From: an uncultured candidate division Zixibacteria bacterium
GTDB lineage: Bacteria; Zixibacteria; MSB-5A5; GN15; PGXB01
Direction: 5' to 3'
Assembly: GCA_937925655.1 (NCBI GenBank)
Contig: CALAMC010000067.1
Span: 1-64,000 of the forward strand
Length of the DNA: 64,000 bases
Below the pieces are notes generated by a model. The model ran no database searches and was not told where the DNA came from. It saw nothing but the letters and a program-made list of their open reading frames with translations. The translations under genes were made by a program, and so were the position numbers. This document shows positions 17,651 to 27,242 of this stretch, piece by piece (position 1 is the stretch's first letter; each line of letters starts with the position of its first letter).

Positions 17651-20320
17651 TTAGAATATGATAACAATTTTACCCACCTGATTGCCATATTCGGATTCCA
17701 CCGAATACAAATAAATTCCGGAAGCAACCGCCTGGGTGTTACGGGTAATCAAATCCCACGTGGCATGCATGCTTTGCGGGGAGTCTTTCGGCATGTCATG
17801 ATCAATTTGCCGCACCAGGTCACCATCGATGGTAAAAATGCGGATGGTGCACTTATGCGGCAGGTTGGCAAAATGTATCGCCCGCCTGCGGTCGGGAGAA
17901 GTATTAGTCGGGTCAGCATTGCGTCCCTCAAATCCCCCGCCTTCAGAACCTTGATAATTGGCGTCGATGCGATACGGATTGGGATAGACGACGACATCGA
18001 GACCCTTTTCCAGCACGGCCGTATTGCTAAATTGGGCATACTCGGCGATCATGTTACGGTTGAGTGCGGTTTCCAATGAAGGCAAACCGCTTGTCGGCGA
18101 ACCATAATCGAAGGCGGTTACGGCCACATAGTACAATTGTGAGGGCAACAGCTTGCGAATGGTGTATTCATATTCGTAGTATCTCAAATAACCGTCATCG
18201 GTGAAACATTCGGGATGCAGGGCTCTGGCAGAATCGAGGTTATCGTTATAGGCAAAATGGGGCATAGTATCATTCGGGTATTTCTTATGAATCAACATAG
18301 TATCCAGATAATTCGACTGGTTCCAATCCTGGGGGGAAAACCAGTAATATTGTGCATCCCCCACATCATAGTACAAATTATCGCGGGTATACAGCTCCGG
18401 ATTGAATCCCGCGCCGTACATCTCCTGCAATTGCTCAAGAGTGAAAGGGATTTCCCGGATAACCCATATTTCATTGGTTTGATCATATTCCCAGCGGTTG
18501 AAATCTTCGATATCATACGAAGTCAAAAAGACGAACTGGTCGGGATCGGATGAAAGAGAGTAGTAAATACGATAGCCTTCGAAATCATATTCCTGACTGA
18601 AATTATCCGGAGTCTTTTCGGATAAAAACCCGTTGAAGCGAATTTTGAGCTCACCCTCGTTAAAATCGTTAATGGTCGGGATGACCCAGAATTTGGGCGG
18701 TTCGGGTGGACGCGCGCCTTCAAAGTCGGGGACACCGTCGCCTTCATACCACATAGTGTCGGCGTCAATGCAAACGGTGAGAGTTTCGGTGACGAAGGGA
18801 TCCAGCGAGATGGTATCTATTTGCGTGCCTTCGGCCTTGCAGCAGACGCGGTATTTTCCGAAAAACTTATTCCCGTTGGTATCACGATTGGGATTGTCAT
18901 AAATCCATGAGGCCCACACCGAATTCAAACCGAGATCGGTGAAATCAAGAGCATCATAGTAAGTTTGAGGCGTTTGGCTATTCCACAATCTCTGGAAATC
19001 TTCGCAGTCCCGGTGGAAATTCCTTCCGCCAACATAGGCCAGACTGACCCGAAGGACCTCGCCGGGAGAAATGTTGAAAGGTCCGAAGGACAGCAAGTAG
19101 CGGGTATCATAACCGTCGGCGAAATCGCCGGCCTGACCCGATGGGGGAAGCCAGCCGTCGGCCGTTTGATCCACAGCGCTGAAAATCTGATCATAGTCGA
19201 ATTCTTCATGCCGCATTATATAATATTTATTACGGTCACCTTCCGGGGTGCCCAAGAAGCCGCCGAAATCCCGGAACGGATCGGTGGTCGTGCCGGCTTT
19301 ACGCGGGCCAAAATCAAGTCCGGGATTTCCATTGGAGATCCACCAATTGAAAGAATATTTCAAAGAATCGGAAGGAGTTCTAACGACGCGGGTTCCCGTA
19401 ACATGGGGCACGTCGAAGCCGCCGGGGCAGGTAATCGAAGGGTCATTAACCCGTCCGTCGTTATCGGCGATCCAAGCGATGTTAATGGTGTCGATGAAGC
19501 CGCAGGCGGGATCGATATTGGGCATCGGGGTCGGGATGGCCCTTTTGAAACCGCAAATGTCATCGGCAAATTCCTGGCCCTGGGAGTTGGTCGGGCCGAC
19601 GTCGCCATCGACATAGATGCCCATGTACACCTTTTCCAACTCCCGGCGTCCGATGCTTTTAATCGCATAATCAAATAGAATGAAATCTTCGGCGTAGCTA
19701 TATGACCACCCCAGGCTCTTTTGCGTAATTTCTATATTCAGTGGTTGATGCGGACGTCCGTCAACCCCGTCATTAGCGACATAACTGGGGTCGGTAAGGG
19801 TATCAGTATAGCGGGCGATGAAATCCTGCTCTGACAGGGCTCCGGCCGCAATGTCCTCCGCGTTGGAAATACTTAACCTTCTAATATCGCCATTTAGGGC
19901 ACACGGGGCGGGCCACATTTCGCGGGTAAGCTGCCAGCCGTCGGCGCCCACCGACACCAGAGTATCTCTCCCGACGATAGAGCCGATCCAGAATGCGCCG
20001 GCGAAAAGGTAGGTATTGGTGGTCGGATAGGGGTAAGCGGCAGAACGAGCGACTTCCCCGGTAACGGGGTCAACGCCGCTTGATCCGGGCAAAAATCCTG
20101 TTCCGAAATGGCCCTGGTTGGTTATACACAGGCCCATTTTATTAATAGTATGCATGCCCAGAGTGGCGCATGGAACAGCATCGATGTTAGGTTTGTAGAA
20201 AGTGTTAGGACCGAGTTCATCGGGCTGGAAATTCCCGCGCGCGAACAGGCTTACGGAAACCAGACATAGAATCAGGGTTGCAACGGCAGTCGATTTTGCC
20301 CGATATTTCAGGGAATTCAT
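17651..20320 (-). CDS. Large secreted protein, tandem family member 4 (first transcribed)
   Basis: An 889-residue paralog and the first gene of the array, with a strong GGAGGGTGGAGA ribosome site directly before the ATG. Signal peptide ends about residue 28 (SLFARG). Blocks: HTINKMGLCITNQGHFG, WIGSIVGRDTLVS, FGKYRVCCKA, YEGDGVPDFEGA, a fibronectin-like KLLPSQLYYVAVTAFDYG and a C-terminal VYPNPYRI...SGIYLYSVESEYGNQVGK. The end resembles FlgD/type IX sorting domains. A promoter with an embedded palindrome lies upstream at 20375-20403. Function unknown; surface or secreted location inferred. Confidence 0.8.
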   Translation of the reverse strand: MNSLKYRAKSTAVATLILCLVSVSLFARGNFQPDELGPNTFYKPNIDAVPCATLGMHTINKMGLCITNQGHFGTGFLPGSSGVDPVTGEVARSAAYPYPTTNTYLFAGAFWIGSIVGRDTLVSVGADGWQLTREMWPAPCALNGDIRRLSISNAEDIAAGALSEQDFIARYTDTLTDPSYVANDGVDGRPHQPLNIEITQKSLGWSYSYAEDFILFDYAIKSIGRRELEKVYMGIYVDGDVGPTNSQGQEFADDICGFKRAIPTPMPNIDPACGFIDTINIAWIADNDGRVNDPSITCPGGFDVPHVTGTRVVRTPSDSLKYSFNWWISNGNPGLDFGPRKAGTTTDPFRDFGGFLGTPEGDRNKYYIMRHEEFDYDQIFSAVDQTADGWLPPSGQAGDFADGYDTRYLLSFGPFNISPGEVLRVSLAYVGGRNFHRDCEDFQRLWNSQTPQTYYDALDFTDLGLNSVWASWIYDNPNRDTNGNKFFGKYRVCCKAEGTQIDTISLDPFVTETLTVCIDADTMWYEGDGVPDFEGARPPEPPKFWVIPTINDFNEGELKIRFNGFLSEKTPDNFSQEYDFEGYRIYYSLSSDPDQFVFLTSYDIEDFNRWEYDQTNEIWVIREIPFTLEQLQEMYGAGFNPELYTRDNLYYDVGDAQYYWFSPQDWNQSNYLDTMLIHKKYPNDTMPHFAYNDNLDSARALHPECFTDDGYLRYYEYEYTIRKLLPSQLYYVAVTAFDYGSPTSGLPSLETALNRNMIAEYAQFSNTAVLEKGLDVVVYPNPYRIDANYQGSEGGGFEGRNADPTNTSPDRRRAIHFANLPHKCTIRIFTIDGDLVRQIDHDMPKDSPQSMHATWDLITRNTQAVASGIYLYSVESEYGNQVGKIVIIF

Positions 20321-20374
20321 TCTCCACCCTCCAAGTTTATTTAAAGCTCTTTTTTCCCAATTTTACAATCTCTA

Positions 20375-20403
20375 ATTTTAGCACATACATGTGCAAAACG
20401 CAA
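20375..20403 (-). promoter_or_regulatory. Promoter with embedded operator-like palindrome for the four-gene array
   Basis: TTGCGT (20398-20403) and TAAAAT (20375-20380) are 17 bases apart. The spacer holds a perfect 14-base inverted repeat, GCACATACATGTGC (20381-20394). The -35 box is also part of a direct repeat, ACTTGCG, repeated 23 bases further upstream near 20422-20428. Confidence 0.45.
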
Positions 20404-20528
20404 GTCCGAAAACGTTAAAAGCGCAAGTTTTTGTGTGAGGGTAAAAGGCAAAAACAAGAGGCAATTTCTTTATATATTACGTTTCACCGGTCAAAAAATC
20501 AAATAAATTCGAAAGATGAATAATAAAA

Positions 20529-20551
20529 AAGCCGCCTGTTGAAGGCGGCTT
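20529..20551 (-). terminator. Terminator of the M16 peptidase operon
   Basis: An 8-bp stem AAGCCGCC/GGCGGCTT is followed on the minus strand by TTTTTTATTA, 23 bases past the stop at 20574. Confidence 0.75.
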
Positions 20552-20573
20552 AATATAAGCGTCAGGCGAGTCT

Positions 20574-22706
20574 TCAGGGTCTGTCAAACGTATTTGCGGG
20601 GATGGTCGGGTTAATTTCATAAGATTCCACCACTATATCCATGACCTTATTGCCCTCGGATTCGACCGATGTGGCAAAGGGGATTTTAACTCCGGAAACG
20701 TCGCGATAATCGTCCATTAATACCGTCAAGTTACCCGGACCCATCATGGTTTCGCCAAAATACATTTTGCCGACCGGCAGGCCGGATTTGGCATCCAAGG
20801 CCAGTTTATAGGAATTTTTGCCGTCGAGAGAAACGATATTTACAATATTGACAGCTTTGTTCCCGATTTTACCCTCACCGACATATATGGCTTTAAAATC
20901 GGGTTTTTGGCAGTTTCTAAACAGCAACAATTGATTCCTAAATCTTTCCTGTTTGCCGTCGGCAACTTGACCGGCCGGGATATCGGCCACGTTCGGTCCC
21001 TGGGCCATCCAGCCGGTTTCGCCGTCAATAACCGAAATCATTTCGCCCATCGGAGTCGAGATGATTTCTTTTTCTTTGTCCGGGAGGACAAAAATGGATT
21101 TGACACCGATTGTCATATTTCCCTGGGGAGTGATGATCGTGACATTTTGTTTGGATGAGGTGGCGTTGATTTTGGCAAAATTGGCGACCCCGCCGCAGGC
21201 TATAGCCGCTTTGTTAATCAGATCCATGCCTTTTGCCAAAGATTCCTCGTCTTCGGTTATTTCTTCGGCCACCTGTCCGCTGGGAATGGTAATGTCAACG
21301 TCGGTGACTTCGCCCAAGCTTGAAAGCGGCTTATCATAATTTTCAGGCATGCCAACGACGACGATTTTAAGTTCATCAGGATGAAAACGGCGTCTGGCGA
21401 CATCGACAACATCCTCCGGAGTGACATTTTCAATCTTATCCTTGAGAGTGAACAGAAAATCCTGTGGAAAATTATAGTAATCATACGTCATCATGCGGTT
21501 GATAATTTCGCCTTTGGAATCGAATTGAAATACGAACGAGTTCAGAAATGAGTCTTTGGCCCGCTTCATTTCTTGTGGGGTGGGCGGGTCGGTTTGCATG
21601 CGGCGGATTTCGGCCTGCATGGTTTCGATGGCTTCGGCGGTGGAGCCGAATTTGGTTATGGCATAGGCATAGAAGATTCCGGGATAGGCGATATTGGTCG
21701 AATAATTTCCGGCCGTTGAATAGGCCAGACCGCGGCGAGAACGCACCTCGTTAAAGATACGGCCGCCGTCGGAACTGCCCAGGATAGTGTTCGCCACGGT
21801 GATGGCGAAATAGTCGGGATCACCGGTCAAGCCCCCGATATGTCCGACCAGAACACTCGACTGGGTGATATCATCTTTAACAATGCTGTAGATACCGGGT
21901 TTATATTGATAATCCACCGCCGGCGGAGCCGGGACGGGTCCGGATCCTCTGGACCAATCGCCGAAATATTTCTCAATTTTCTGCAACATTTCGGCCTTGT
22001 TAAAGTCACCCCAAAGGGCAATCTGAATGTTTTCAGGGGTCACATATTGTTTGTGAAAGGCAAGCATATCATCGCGTGTTATAGAATTAACGGTGGCGTA
22101 TTCGGTATGGCGGGCATAAGGAGAATCCTCACCGTAAATGGCCTTTTTAAATTCGCGGATGCAAATGGTAAAGGGTTCGTCGTTGCGGGACGAGATATTG
22201 GTCCGTTCAGCGCTTTTGGCGATACCGATTTTATCTTCAGCGAATTGTGGAGTACGAAGAACATCGGCCAGGATTTCCAGACCGGTATCCACGTAATCGG
22301 AAAGAATGTTCATGCCCGCGTTGCCGCCGATATTATCGAAGCCGGTTTCCACCGAGGCGCCGAGCGATTCGAGGATTTCGTCGATTTCATCACCGGACAT
22401 GCGGGCGGTTCCGCCGGTCCGCATGACTTGTCCGACAAGTGATGCAAGTCCGATTTTATCGGCCGGTTCGAGGTAACTTCCAGCGGCCATTCGGACGGAC
22501 GCCCGGACCAGGGGAAGCTCATGGTCTTCGAGTAGATAGACTCGAATACCATTGTCCAGCGTAACCTTTTCGATGTCGGGCATTTTGATTTCGTTGAGGG
22601 GCGGGTATTTCAATTTATCGACCGTTCGCGCGGCCATTCCTGTGGTGCCCAAGAGCAATACCGAGACAACCAGGAAATAAATACAGCATTTGTTGGGCCT
22701 GTTCAT
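20574..22706 (-). CDS. Non-catalytic M16-family subunit with C-terminal lipoprotein-sorting-like domain
   Basis: A 710-residue exported protein. Start ATG at 22706 has AAGGAG six bases upstream; the frame is open 12 codons further without a site. Signal peptide at about 1-25. Residues about 45-460 form two M16 domains, but the HxxEH zinc motif is missing (GLASLVGQVM aligns with it). The second domain keeps the Arg/Tyr substrate-binding pair in RSRRGLAYS. The last 200 residues contain KFAKINA-like, GETGWM and LALDAKSGLPVGKMYFG segments resembling LolA/outer-membrane lipoprotein-sorting folds. It follows the catalytic subunit by ten bases, so the two probably form a periplasmic heterodimer. Confidence 0.82.
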   Translation of the reverse strand: MNRPNKCCIYFLVVSVLLLGTTGMAARTVDKLKYPPLNEIKMPDIEKVTLDNGIRVYLLEDHELPLVRASVRMAAGSYLEPADKIGLASLVGQVMRTGGTARMSGDEIDEILESLGASVETGFDNIGGNAGMNILSDYVDTGLEILADVLRTPQFAEDKIGIAKSAERTNISSRNDEPFTICIREFKKAIYGEDSPYARHTEYATVNSITRDDMLAFHKQYVTPENIQIALWGDFNKAEMLQKIEKYFGDWSRGSGPVPAPPAVDYQYKPGIYSIVKDDITQSSVLVGHIGGLTGDPDYFAITVANTILGSSDGGRIFNEVRSRRGLAYSTAGNYSTNIAYPGIFYAYAITKFGSTAEAIETMQAEIRRMQTDPPTPQEMKRAKDSFLNSFVFQFDSKGEIINRMMTYDYYNFPQDFLFTLKDKIENVTPEDVVDVARRRFHPDELKIVVVGMPENYDKPLSSLGEVTDVDITIPSGQVAEEITEDEESLAKGMDLINKAAIACGGVANFAKINATSSKQNVTIITPQGNMTIGVKSIFVLPDKEKEIISTPMGEMISVIDGETGWMAQGPNVADIPAGQVADGKQERFRNQLLLFRNCQKPDFKAIYVGEGKIGNKAVNIVNIVSLDGKNSYKLALDAKSGLPVGKMYFGETMMGPGNLTVLMDDYRDVSGVKIPFATSVESEGNKVMDIVVESYEINPTIPANTFDRP

Positions 22707-22716
22707 GATTATCTCC

Positions 22717-24228
22717 TTATAATGATTCTTCCGGTTTTTCAATCGACCCGACGACCCGTCGAGATGGATCCAGATATAATTGTGCGACGCGCCTAATGTC
22801 TTCGGTAGTCAGCGAATTGATTTTATCCAGTTCCTTGAACAGGTCGCGCCAGTTTCCGGTACGGGCCTGGAAGGCGGCGAGCTGACCGGCCATACCATTA
22901 TTGGACCCCAAAAGGTTTATAAAATCGGACTTTGATTGGGCCTTAATTTTTTCCAATTCACTTTCGGGAATAAGTTCATTGCGGACTTTTTCTATTTCGG
23001 CCAGGATGGTTGCCATATTGGCGGAATTACTCGACTCATTGGACGGGACACAGAGAACCGAAAAAAGAGAAGCATACTTGCTGGCCGGATAGCCGGTAAA
23101 CGCGCCCACTTCCACGGCCGTTTTATCTTCTTTGACCAGTTTTTTATACAAAACTGATGTACGCCCCGATCCGAGATAACTGCTCAAGGCATCGAGGGCA
23201 TGCCAATCAGGATGAGTATTGGCGGGAATGCGATAGCCCATAACGAAAAGAGGCTGGGCATTTTCATACAGGGTTGTCGTACGAACGCCATAGGGTTCGG
23301 CTTCATCGATCATAAGCGGGCGCGACCGCTTTCTGTCTATAAGTCTGCCGAAATATTTTTCGGCCAATTTGATGGCGTTTTTGGGATCGACGTCGCCGAC
23401 AATGGAGACCACCATATTGCCGGGGACGTATTCGTTTTCAATTTGCCGGCGCATTGCCGCCCGGCTATAGTTTTGGATTTCGGTCATTTCACCGGTCAGA
23501 CATTTGCCGTAGGGATGAGCATTAAAGGCCAGCCCGACGTATTCGGACTGAAACAGCCGACCGGTGGGCGATGATTCCACGCGATAGCGTCTTTCTTCGG
23601 CAACCACCTGTTTTTCCTGGAAGAACTCGCGCAGGACCGGCTCAAGGAAACGGGTCGATTCCAGATACATCCACAATTCCAGCTTATTGGACGGGAGGCT
23701 CATATAATATACGGTGGCATCCCGGCTGGTTCCGGCGTTTTTGCCTACGACACCTTCCATCTCTAAAAGCTGGCTGTATTCATTGTTCACGATGTAATGC
23801 GCCGCCGAGTCGGTGGCCGCCTTCAACTGGGCGTCGAGGGCCGCAAGTCTGGCCGAATCGGCCAGAGCGCCTTTGGCGCGCTCATCGAGAATCAATTCGA
23901 AAATGCGATCTTCCTCGTCCATCCATTTCTTTTCTTTTCTGTAATCGGTCGTACCGATTTCGGAATTCCCTTTAAAGGCCATGTGTTCGAACATATGAGA
24001 AATACCCATTGAACCCATTGGGTCCTCGGCTCCTCCGTAATTGACATGAGTGTAGCACGATATGACGGGGGCGTCATGCTTGGGATAGATGATGAGGGTT
24101 AATCCATTGGTCAGTTTGTGTTCGACAATTTTGCTTTCAACGGTGGAAAAGTCGAAAGCAAAAATGCCCGGAGTCAGCAACAAAAGAAAAATGCCAAGGA
24201 CTCCGATTCCTTTGATTTTGCTACCCAT
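22717..24228 (-). CDS. M16-family zinc metallopeptidase, catalytic subunit
   Basis: A 503-residue exported protease with signal peptide (1-24) and an AGGAGG ribosome site seven bases before the ATG. The inverted zinc motif HMFEH is at 78-82 with the distal Glu in the following VVAEERR helix. Between them an insertion of about 80 residues is rich in Ala/Leu/Asp/Glu and likely helical. Two M16 domains fill the rest. M16 enzymes enclose and cut short peptides. The operon pairs this active chain with the inactive chain at 20574, as in other two-gene M16 systems (mitochondrial processing peptidase-like). Confidence 0.9.
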   Translation of the reverse strand: MGSKIKGIGVLGIFLLLLTPGIFAFDFSTVESKIVEHKLTNGLTLIIYPKHDAPVISCYTHVNYGGAEDPMGSMGISHMFEHMAFKGNSEIGTTDYRKEKKWMDEEDRIFELILDERAKGALADSARLAALDAQLKAATDSAAHYIVNNEYSQLLEMEGVVGKNAGTSRDATVYYMSLPSNKLELWMYLESTRFLEPVLREFFQEKQVVAEERRYRVESSPTGRLFQSEYVGLAFNAHPYGKCLTGEMTEIQNYSRAAMRRQIENEYVPGNMVVSIVGDVDPKNAIKLAEKYFGRLIDRKRSRPLMIDEAEPYGVRTTTLYENAQPLFVMGYRIPANTHPDWHALDALSSYLGSGRTSVLYKKLVKEDKTAVEVGAFTGYPASKYASLFSVLCVPSNESSNSANMATILAEIEKVRNELIPESELEKIKAQSKSDFINLLGSNNGMAGQLAAFQARTGNWRDLFKELDKINSLTTEDIRRVAQLYLDPSRRVVGSIEKPEESL

Positions 24229-24308
24229 TCAATTCCTCCTGGTTATTAATACATAATCCTTAAGTAAATTTCATTCCTATGGCCAAACGCCGCCTGAAAT
24301 CGGTTTTT

Positions 24309-24351
24309 CGACATAATGTCGTTAGGATAAATAAATCCCGGAAATTGTCAA
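24309..24351 (-). promoter_or_regulatory. Possible promoter plus operator-like palindrome of the M16 operon
   Basis: TTGACA (24346-24351), a 16-base spacer and TATCCT (24324-24329) are followed by the palindrome CGACATAATGTCG (24309-24321) at the expected transcription start. The -10 box matches 4 of 6 bases. The rest of 24229-24462 is AT-rich with no gene visible. Confidence 0.3.
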
Positions 24352-24462
24352 TATGAAGATTCATAGATTTTGCCGGTCACCCACATATAAGTTAAGCACA
24401 TTATATCACATTACGCGCTTTAAAATAAAATGTTCGGATTACGAGATTGTTCCAAAAGAAAA

Positions 24463-24483
24463 GCCCCGACAAAGAATCAGGGC
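24463..24483 (-). terminator. Terminator of the glucan phosphorylase gene
   Basis: A 7-bp stem GCCCTGA/TCGGGGC (one G-U pair) is followed on the minus strand by TTTTCTTTT, 26 bases after the stop at 24509. Confidence 0.6.
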
Positions 24484-24508
24484 CTGGGAAAGAGCATCTT
24501 GCCGTCAA

Positions 24509-27067
24509 TTACCACCACTTAACCAACCTGGGGATTCGGTTGTGGATCAAATTCTCATTTCGGGGCAAAACGCGTGCGGCAATCCCGAACCGTCCCGATT
24601 CTCGGCACATGACTTCGGTTTTATAAATAAAAATTCCTCCGGCCCCGGTCCCGTCCTCAAGATTGGCCTTTACGGGATCGTAGTTGTTCATTTGCTCGAG
24701 AGAATTGAGATTCCCGGCGATGACTTCAATGTCGACATCCTCGGGTTTGATTTCACCCAACCTGACTTTCAGCTTGACGGGAATGATGTCGCCGACCCGT
24801 GGCGATGCCTCCAGGGCAGGGGTTTCCACTTCCTCGAAATCAATATTATCCCAGCGGCGGGAGAGTTCTTTTTGCCACGATGCAAGGGTTTTGGCGGCCG
24901 TAAAGTCTTCGGTGCAGAATTTATTATATGCATTGATGGCTGGGATATAGAATTTTTCGGTATAATCTTTTACCATGCGAAAGGCGCTGAAGTCGCGGCA
25001 GGCCATGAGCATGGTATTTTTCATCATGGTAACCCATTCCACGGGCAGTCCGGCGCTGTTTCTTCTATAAAACATCGGGATAACCTCGCGTTCGAGGGTA
25101 TCATACAAAGACTGGCCGTCGAGTTTGTCCTGAATTTCGCGATTGTCGTACTCTTCGCCATTGCCGATTTTGAAGCCGGTTTCCGGAGTGTAACCTTCAC
25201 ACCACCAGCCGTCGAGGATAGAAACGTTGATGGCTCCGTTTAAGGCGGCCTTCATGCCGCTGGTCCCGGACGCTTCCTGTGGTCGTCGGGGGTTGTTAAG
25301 CCAGACATCCACGCCCTGTACCAGATAGCGGGCAACATTGATATCATAATCCTCAAGAAAGACTACCCGTCGGCGGAAATCCTCACCCGAGGCGATATTC
25401 AAGATTTCCTTGATTATTTCTTTGCCGGGATTATCCAACGGGTGAGCTTTGCCGGCGAGGATTATCTGCATCGGTTTTTCCGCGTTCCAGAGGATTTTTT
25501 TGAGTCGCTCGATATCCTTGAACAGAAGCCCGGCCCTTTTATATGTGGAAAAGCGGCGGGCGAAGCCGACGGTGAAGATTTGCGGATCGAGAACCTCATC
25601 GGCCTGTTTGAGGTCGAGGGCGCTGGCGCCGCGATGACTAAGCTGCAATTTAAGGCGCTTCCGGGCAAAAAAGACTAATCTTTCGCGACGTCTCTGGTGA
25701 ACCCGCCAGAGTTCTGCGTCGGGAATCTTTCGAATGGCGTCCCAGTCGCCGAAACGAGAGGGCTGTTTGGTAAATTTGGGGCCGAAATATGTGTCAAACA
25801 GGTCGACCAGATCATGACTTAACCACGAACGAACGTGCACGCCGTTGGTGATAGAATGCACGGGGACCTCTTCAACCGGCAGATTGGGCCAGATGTTGTG
25901 CCACATTTTGCGGGTAACCTGGCCATGAAGTTTCGAAACGCCGTTATTGTATGCGGATAATTTCAAAGCCGCTACGGTCATGCAAAATGGTTCTTTATCA
26001 TCCGACGGAAATACCCGGCCGAGCGATAAAAAATGGTTCCAGTCAAGGCCTATTTTTTCGATATACTCTTTGAGATAGCGTTCCAGCAGTTTAGGGTCGA
26101 AGGTTTCATTTCCGGCCGGAACCGGAGTATGCGAAGTGAAGACCGTGGTTGGCCAGATCGCCTGCACAGCTTCGTCGTAATTCAAACCGCGTTCGTCTAT
26201 TAAAGTGCGAATTCTCTCCAGCAAAAGAAACATGGAGTGGCCCTCATTCATATGATAGACCGAGGGCTGTATCCCTAACGCTTTTAAGGCCTTAACACCG
26301 CCGATGCCGAGCAGGATTTCCTGCCGCAGGCGGGTGTCTTTATCGCCGCTATAAAGAACCGAGGTTATTTCCCGATATTTGGTTGAGTTTTCCGGAATAT
26401 TGGTATCCAGCAAATAAAGCGGAGTAATGCCCACCATGGCTTTCCAGATCTGGACATGAACCGGCGTCCCCGAGAAATCAACGGTGAATTTAATCGGATT
26501 ACCGTTGGCGTCTTTTTCCAGAGTCACGGGCATATGATACCAGTCGTTTTCTTCGTAACGTTCCTGTTGCCAGCCGTCGGATGACAAAAATTGCCGAAAA
26601 TAACCATAACGATATAGTAACCCTACCGCGATCAGCGGAATGCCCATGTCGCTTGATGCTTTCAAATGGTCGCCGGAAAGGACGCCCAGGCCGCCCGAAT
26701 AAATAGGCAATCCGGTATCGATGCCGTATTCACAAGAGAAGTAGGCGATGCGGGCCTGCTTGTATTGACCAAAATTGTCGTCGAACCAGCGCCGGGCGCC
26801 AAGATATGTCTTGTAATCGGCATAGACCCTGTCGAGGCTGGCCAGAAAGGCCTCATCGGAGGCAACTTCTTCGAGTTTTTTCTGGGGAAGATAAGCCAGC
26901 ATTTCAATGGGATTCTGATACGATTTTTCCCACATTTCGCTGTCGATTCGGATAAACAGCCGGACAATATCCCAATTCCATGAAAACCACAGATTCATGG
27001 CCAGTTCACGCAATGGCTGAATTCTTTCCGGAAGATTGGGCAGGACCAAAAATTGTTTGACTCTCAT
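24509..27067 (-). CDS. glgP: Alpha-glucan phosphorylase (GT35, TIGR02094-like)
   Basis: An 852-residue cytosolic enzyme releasing glucose-1-phosphate from glycogen or maltodextrin. It has the N-terminal DUF3417-like helical segment (PERIQPLRELAMNLWFSWNWD) typical of the divergent bacterial/archaeal branch. It also has YGIDTGLPIYSGGLGVLSGDH, NEGHS with VFTSHTPVPAGNE, and the PLP region EASGTSGMKAALNGAIN, whose Lys binds pyridoxal phosphate. Its length agrees with this branch. A single gene, divergent from pckA; the ribosome site is weak. Context (PEP carboxykinase, phosphofructokinase) suggests glycogen/gluconeogenesis balance. Confidence 0.92.
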   Translation of the reverse strand: MRVKQFLVLPNLPERIQPLRELAMNLWFSWNWDIVRLFIRIDSEMWEKSYQNPIEMLAYLPQKKLEEVASDEAFLASLDRVYADYKTYLGARRWFDDNFGQYKQARIAYFSCEYGIDTGLPIYSGGLGVLSGDHLKASSDMGIPLIAVGLLYRYGYFRQFLSSDGWQQERYEENDWYHMPVTLEKDANGNPIKFTVDFSGTPVHVQIWKAMVGITPLYLLDTNIPENSTKYREITSVLYSGDKDTRLRQEILLGIGGVKALKALGIQPSVYHMNEGHSMFLLLERIRTLIDERGLNYDEAVQAIWPTTVFTSHTPVPAGNETFDPKLLERYLKEYIEKIGLDWNHFLSLGRVFPSDDKEPFCMTVAALKLSAYNNGVSKLHGQVTRKMWHNIWPNLPVEEVPVHSITNGVHVRSWLSHDLVDLFDTYFGPKFTKQPSRFGDWDAIRKIPDAELWRVHQRRRERLVFFARKRLKLQLSHRGASALDLKQADEVLDPQIFTVGFARRFSTYKRAGLLFKDIERLKKILWNAEKPMQIILAGKAHPLDNPGKEIIKEILNIASGEDFRRRVVFLEDYDINVARYLVQGVDVWLNNPRRPQEASGTSGMKAALNGAINVSILDGWWCEGYTPETGFKIGNGEEYDNREIQDKLDGQSLYDTLEREVIPMFYRRNSAGLPVEWVTMMKNTMLMACRDFSAFRMVKDYTEKFYIPAINAYNKFCTEDFTAAKTLASWQKELSRRWDNIDFEEVETPALEASPRVGDIIPVKLKVRLGEIKPEDVDIEVIAGNLNSLEQMNNYDPVKANLEDGTGAGGIFIYKTEVMCRESGRFGIAARVLPRNENLIHNRIPRLVKWW

Positions 27068-27175
27068 AATGACTGACTCAAGTTAAAATCCTTTTATTTC
27101 GAGGTTTTCCCTATTTCTCATGTCGTCAGTTAACCTTCTGAATTTATATCAATTAAGATATATTAACAATATATT

Positions 27176-27205
27176 TTGCCGATGATATAGAATAATTTGT
27201 ATAAT
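27176..27205 (+). promoter_or_regulatory. Probable promoter of pckA-pfk
   Basis: TTGCCG (27176-27181), an 18-base spacer and a perfect TATAAT (27200-27205) lie 37 bases upstream of the ATG at 27243, in an AT-rich divergent region. Confidence 0.45.
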
Positions 27206-27242
27206 ATTGGAAACTATAATCCTGAAAATCCGTGGGGGAAAA

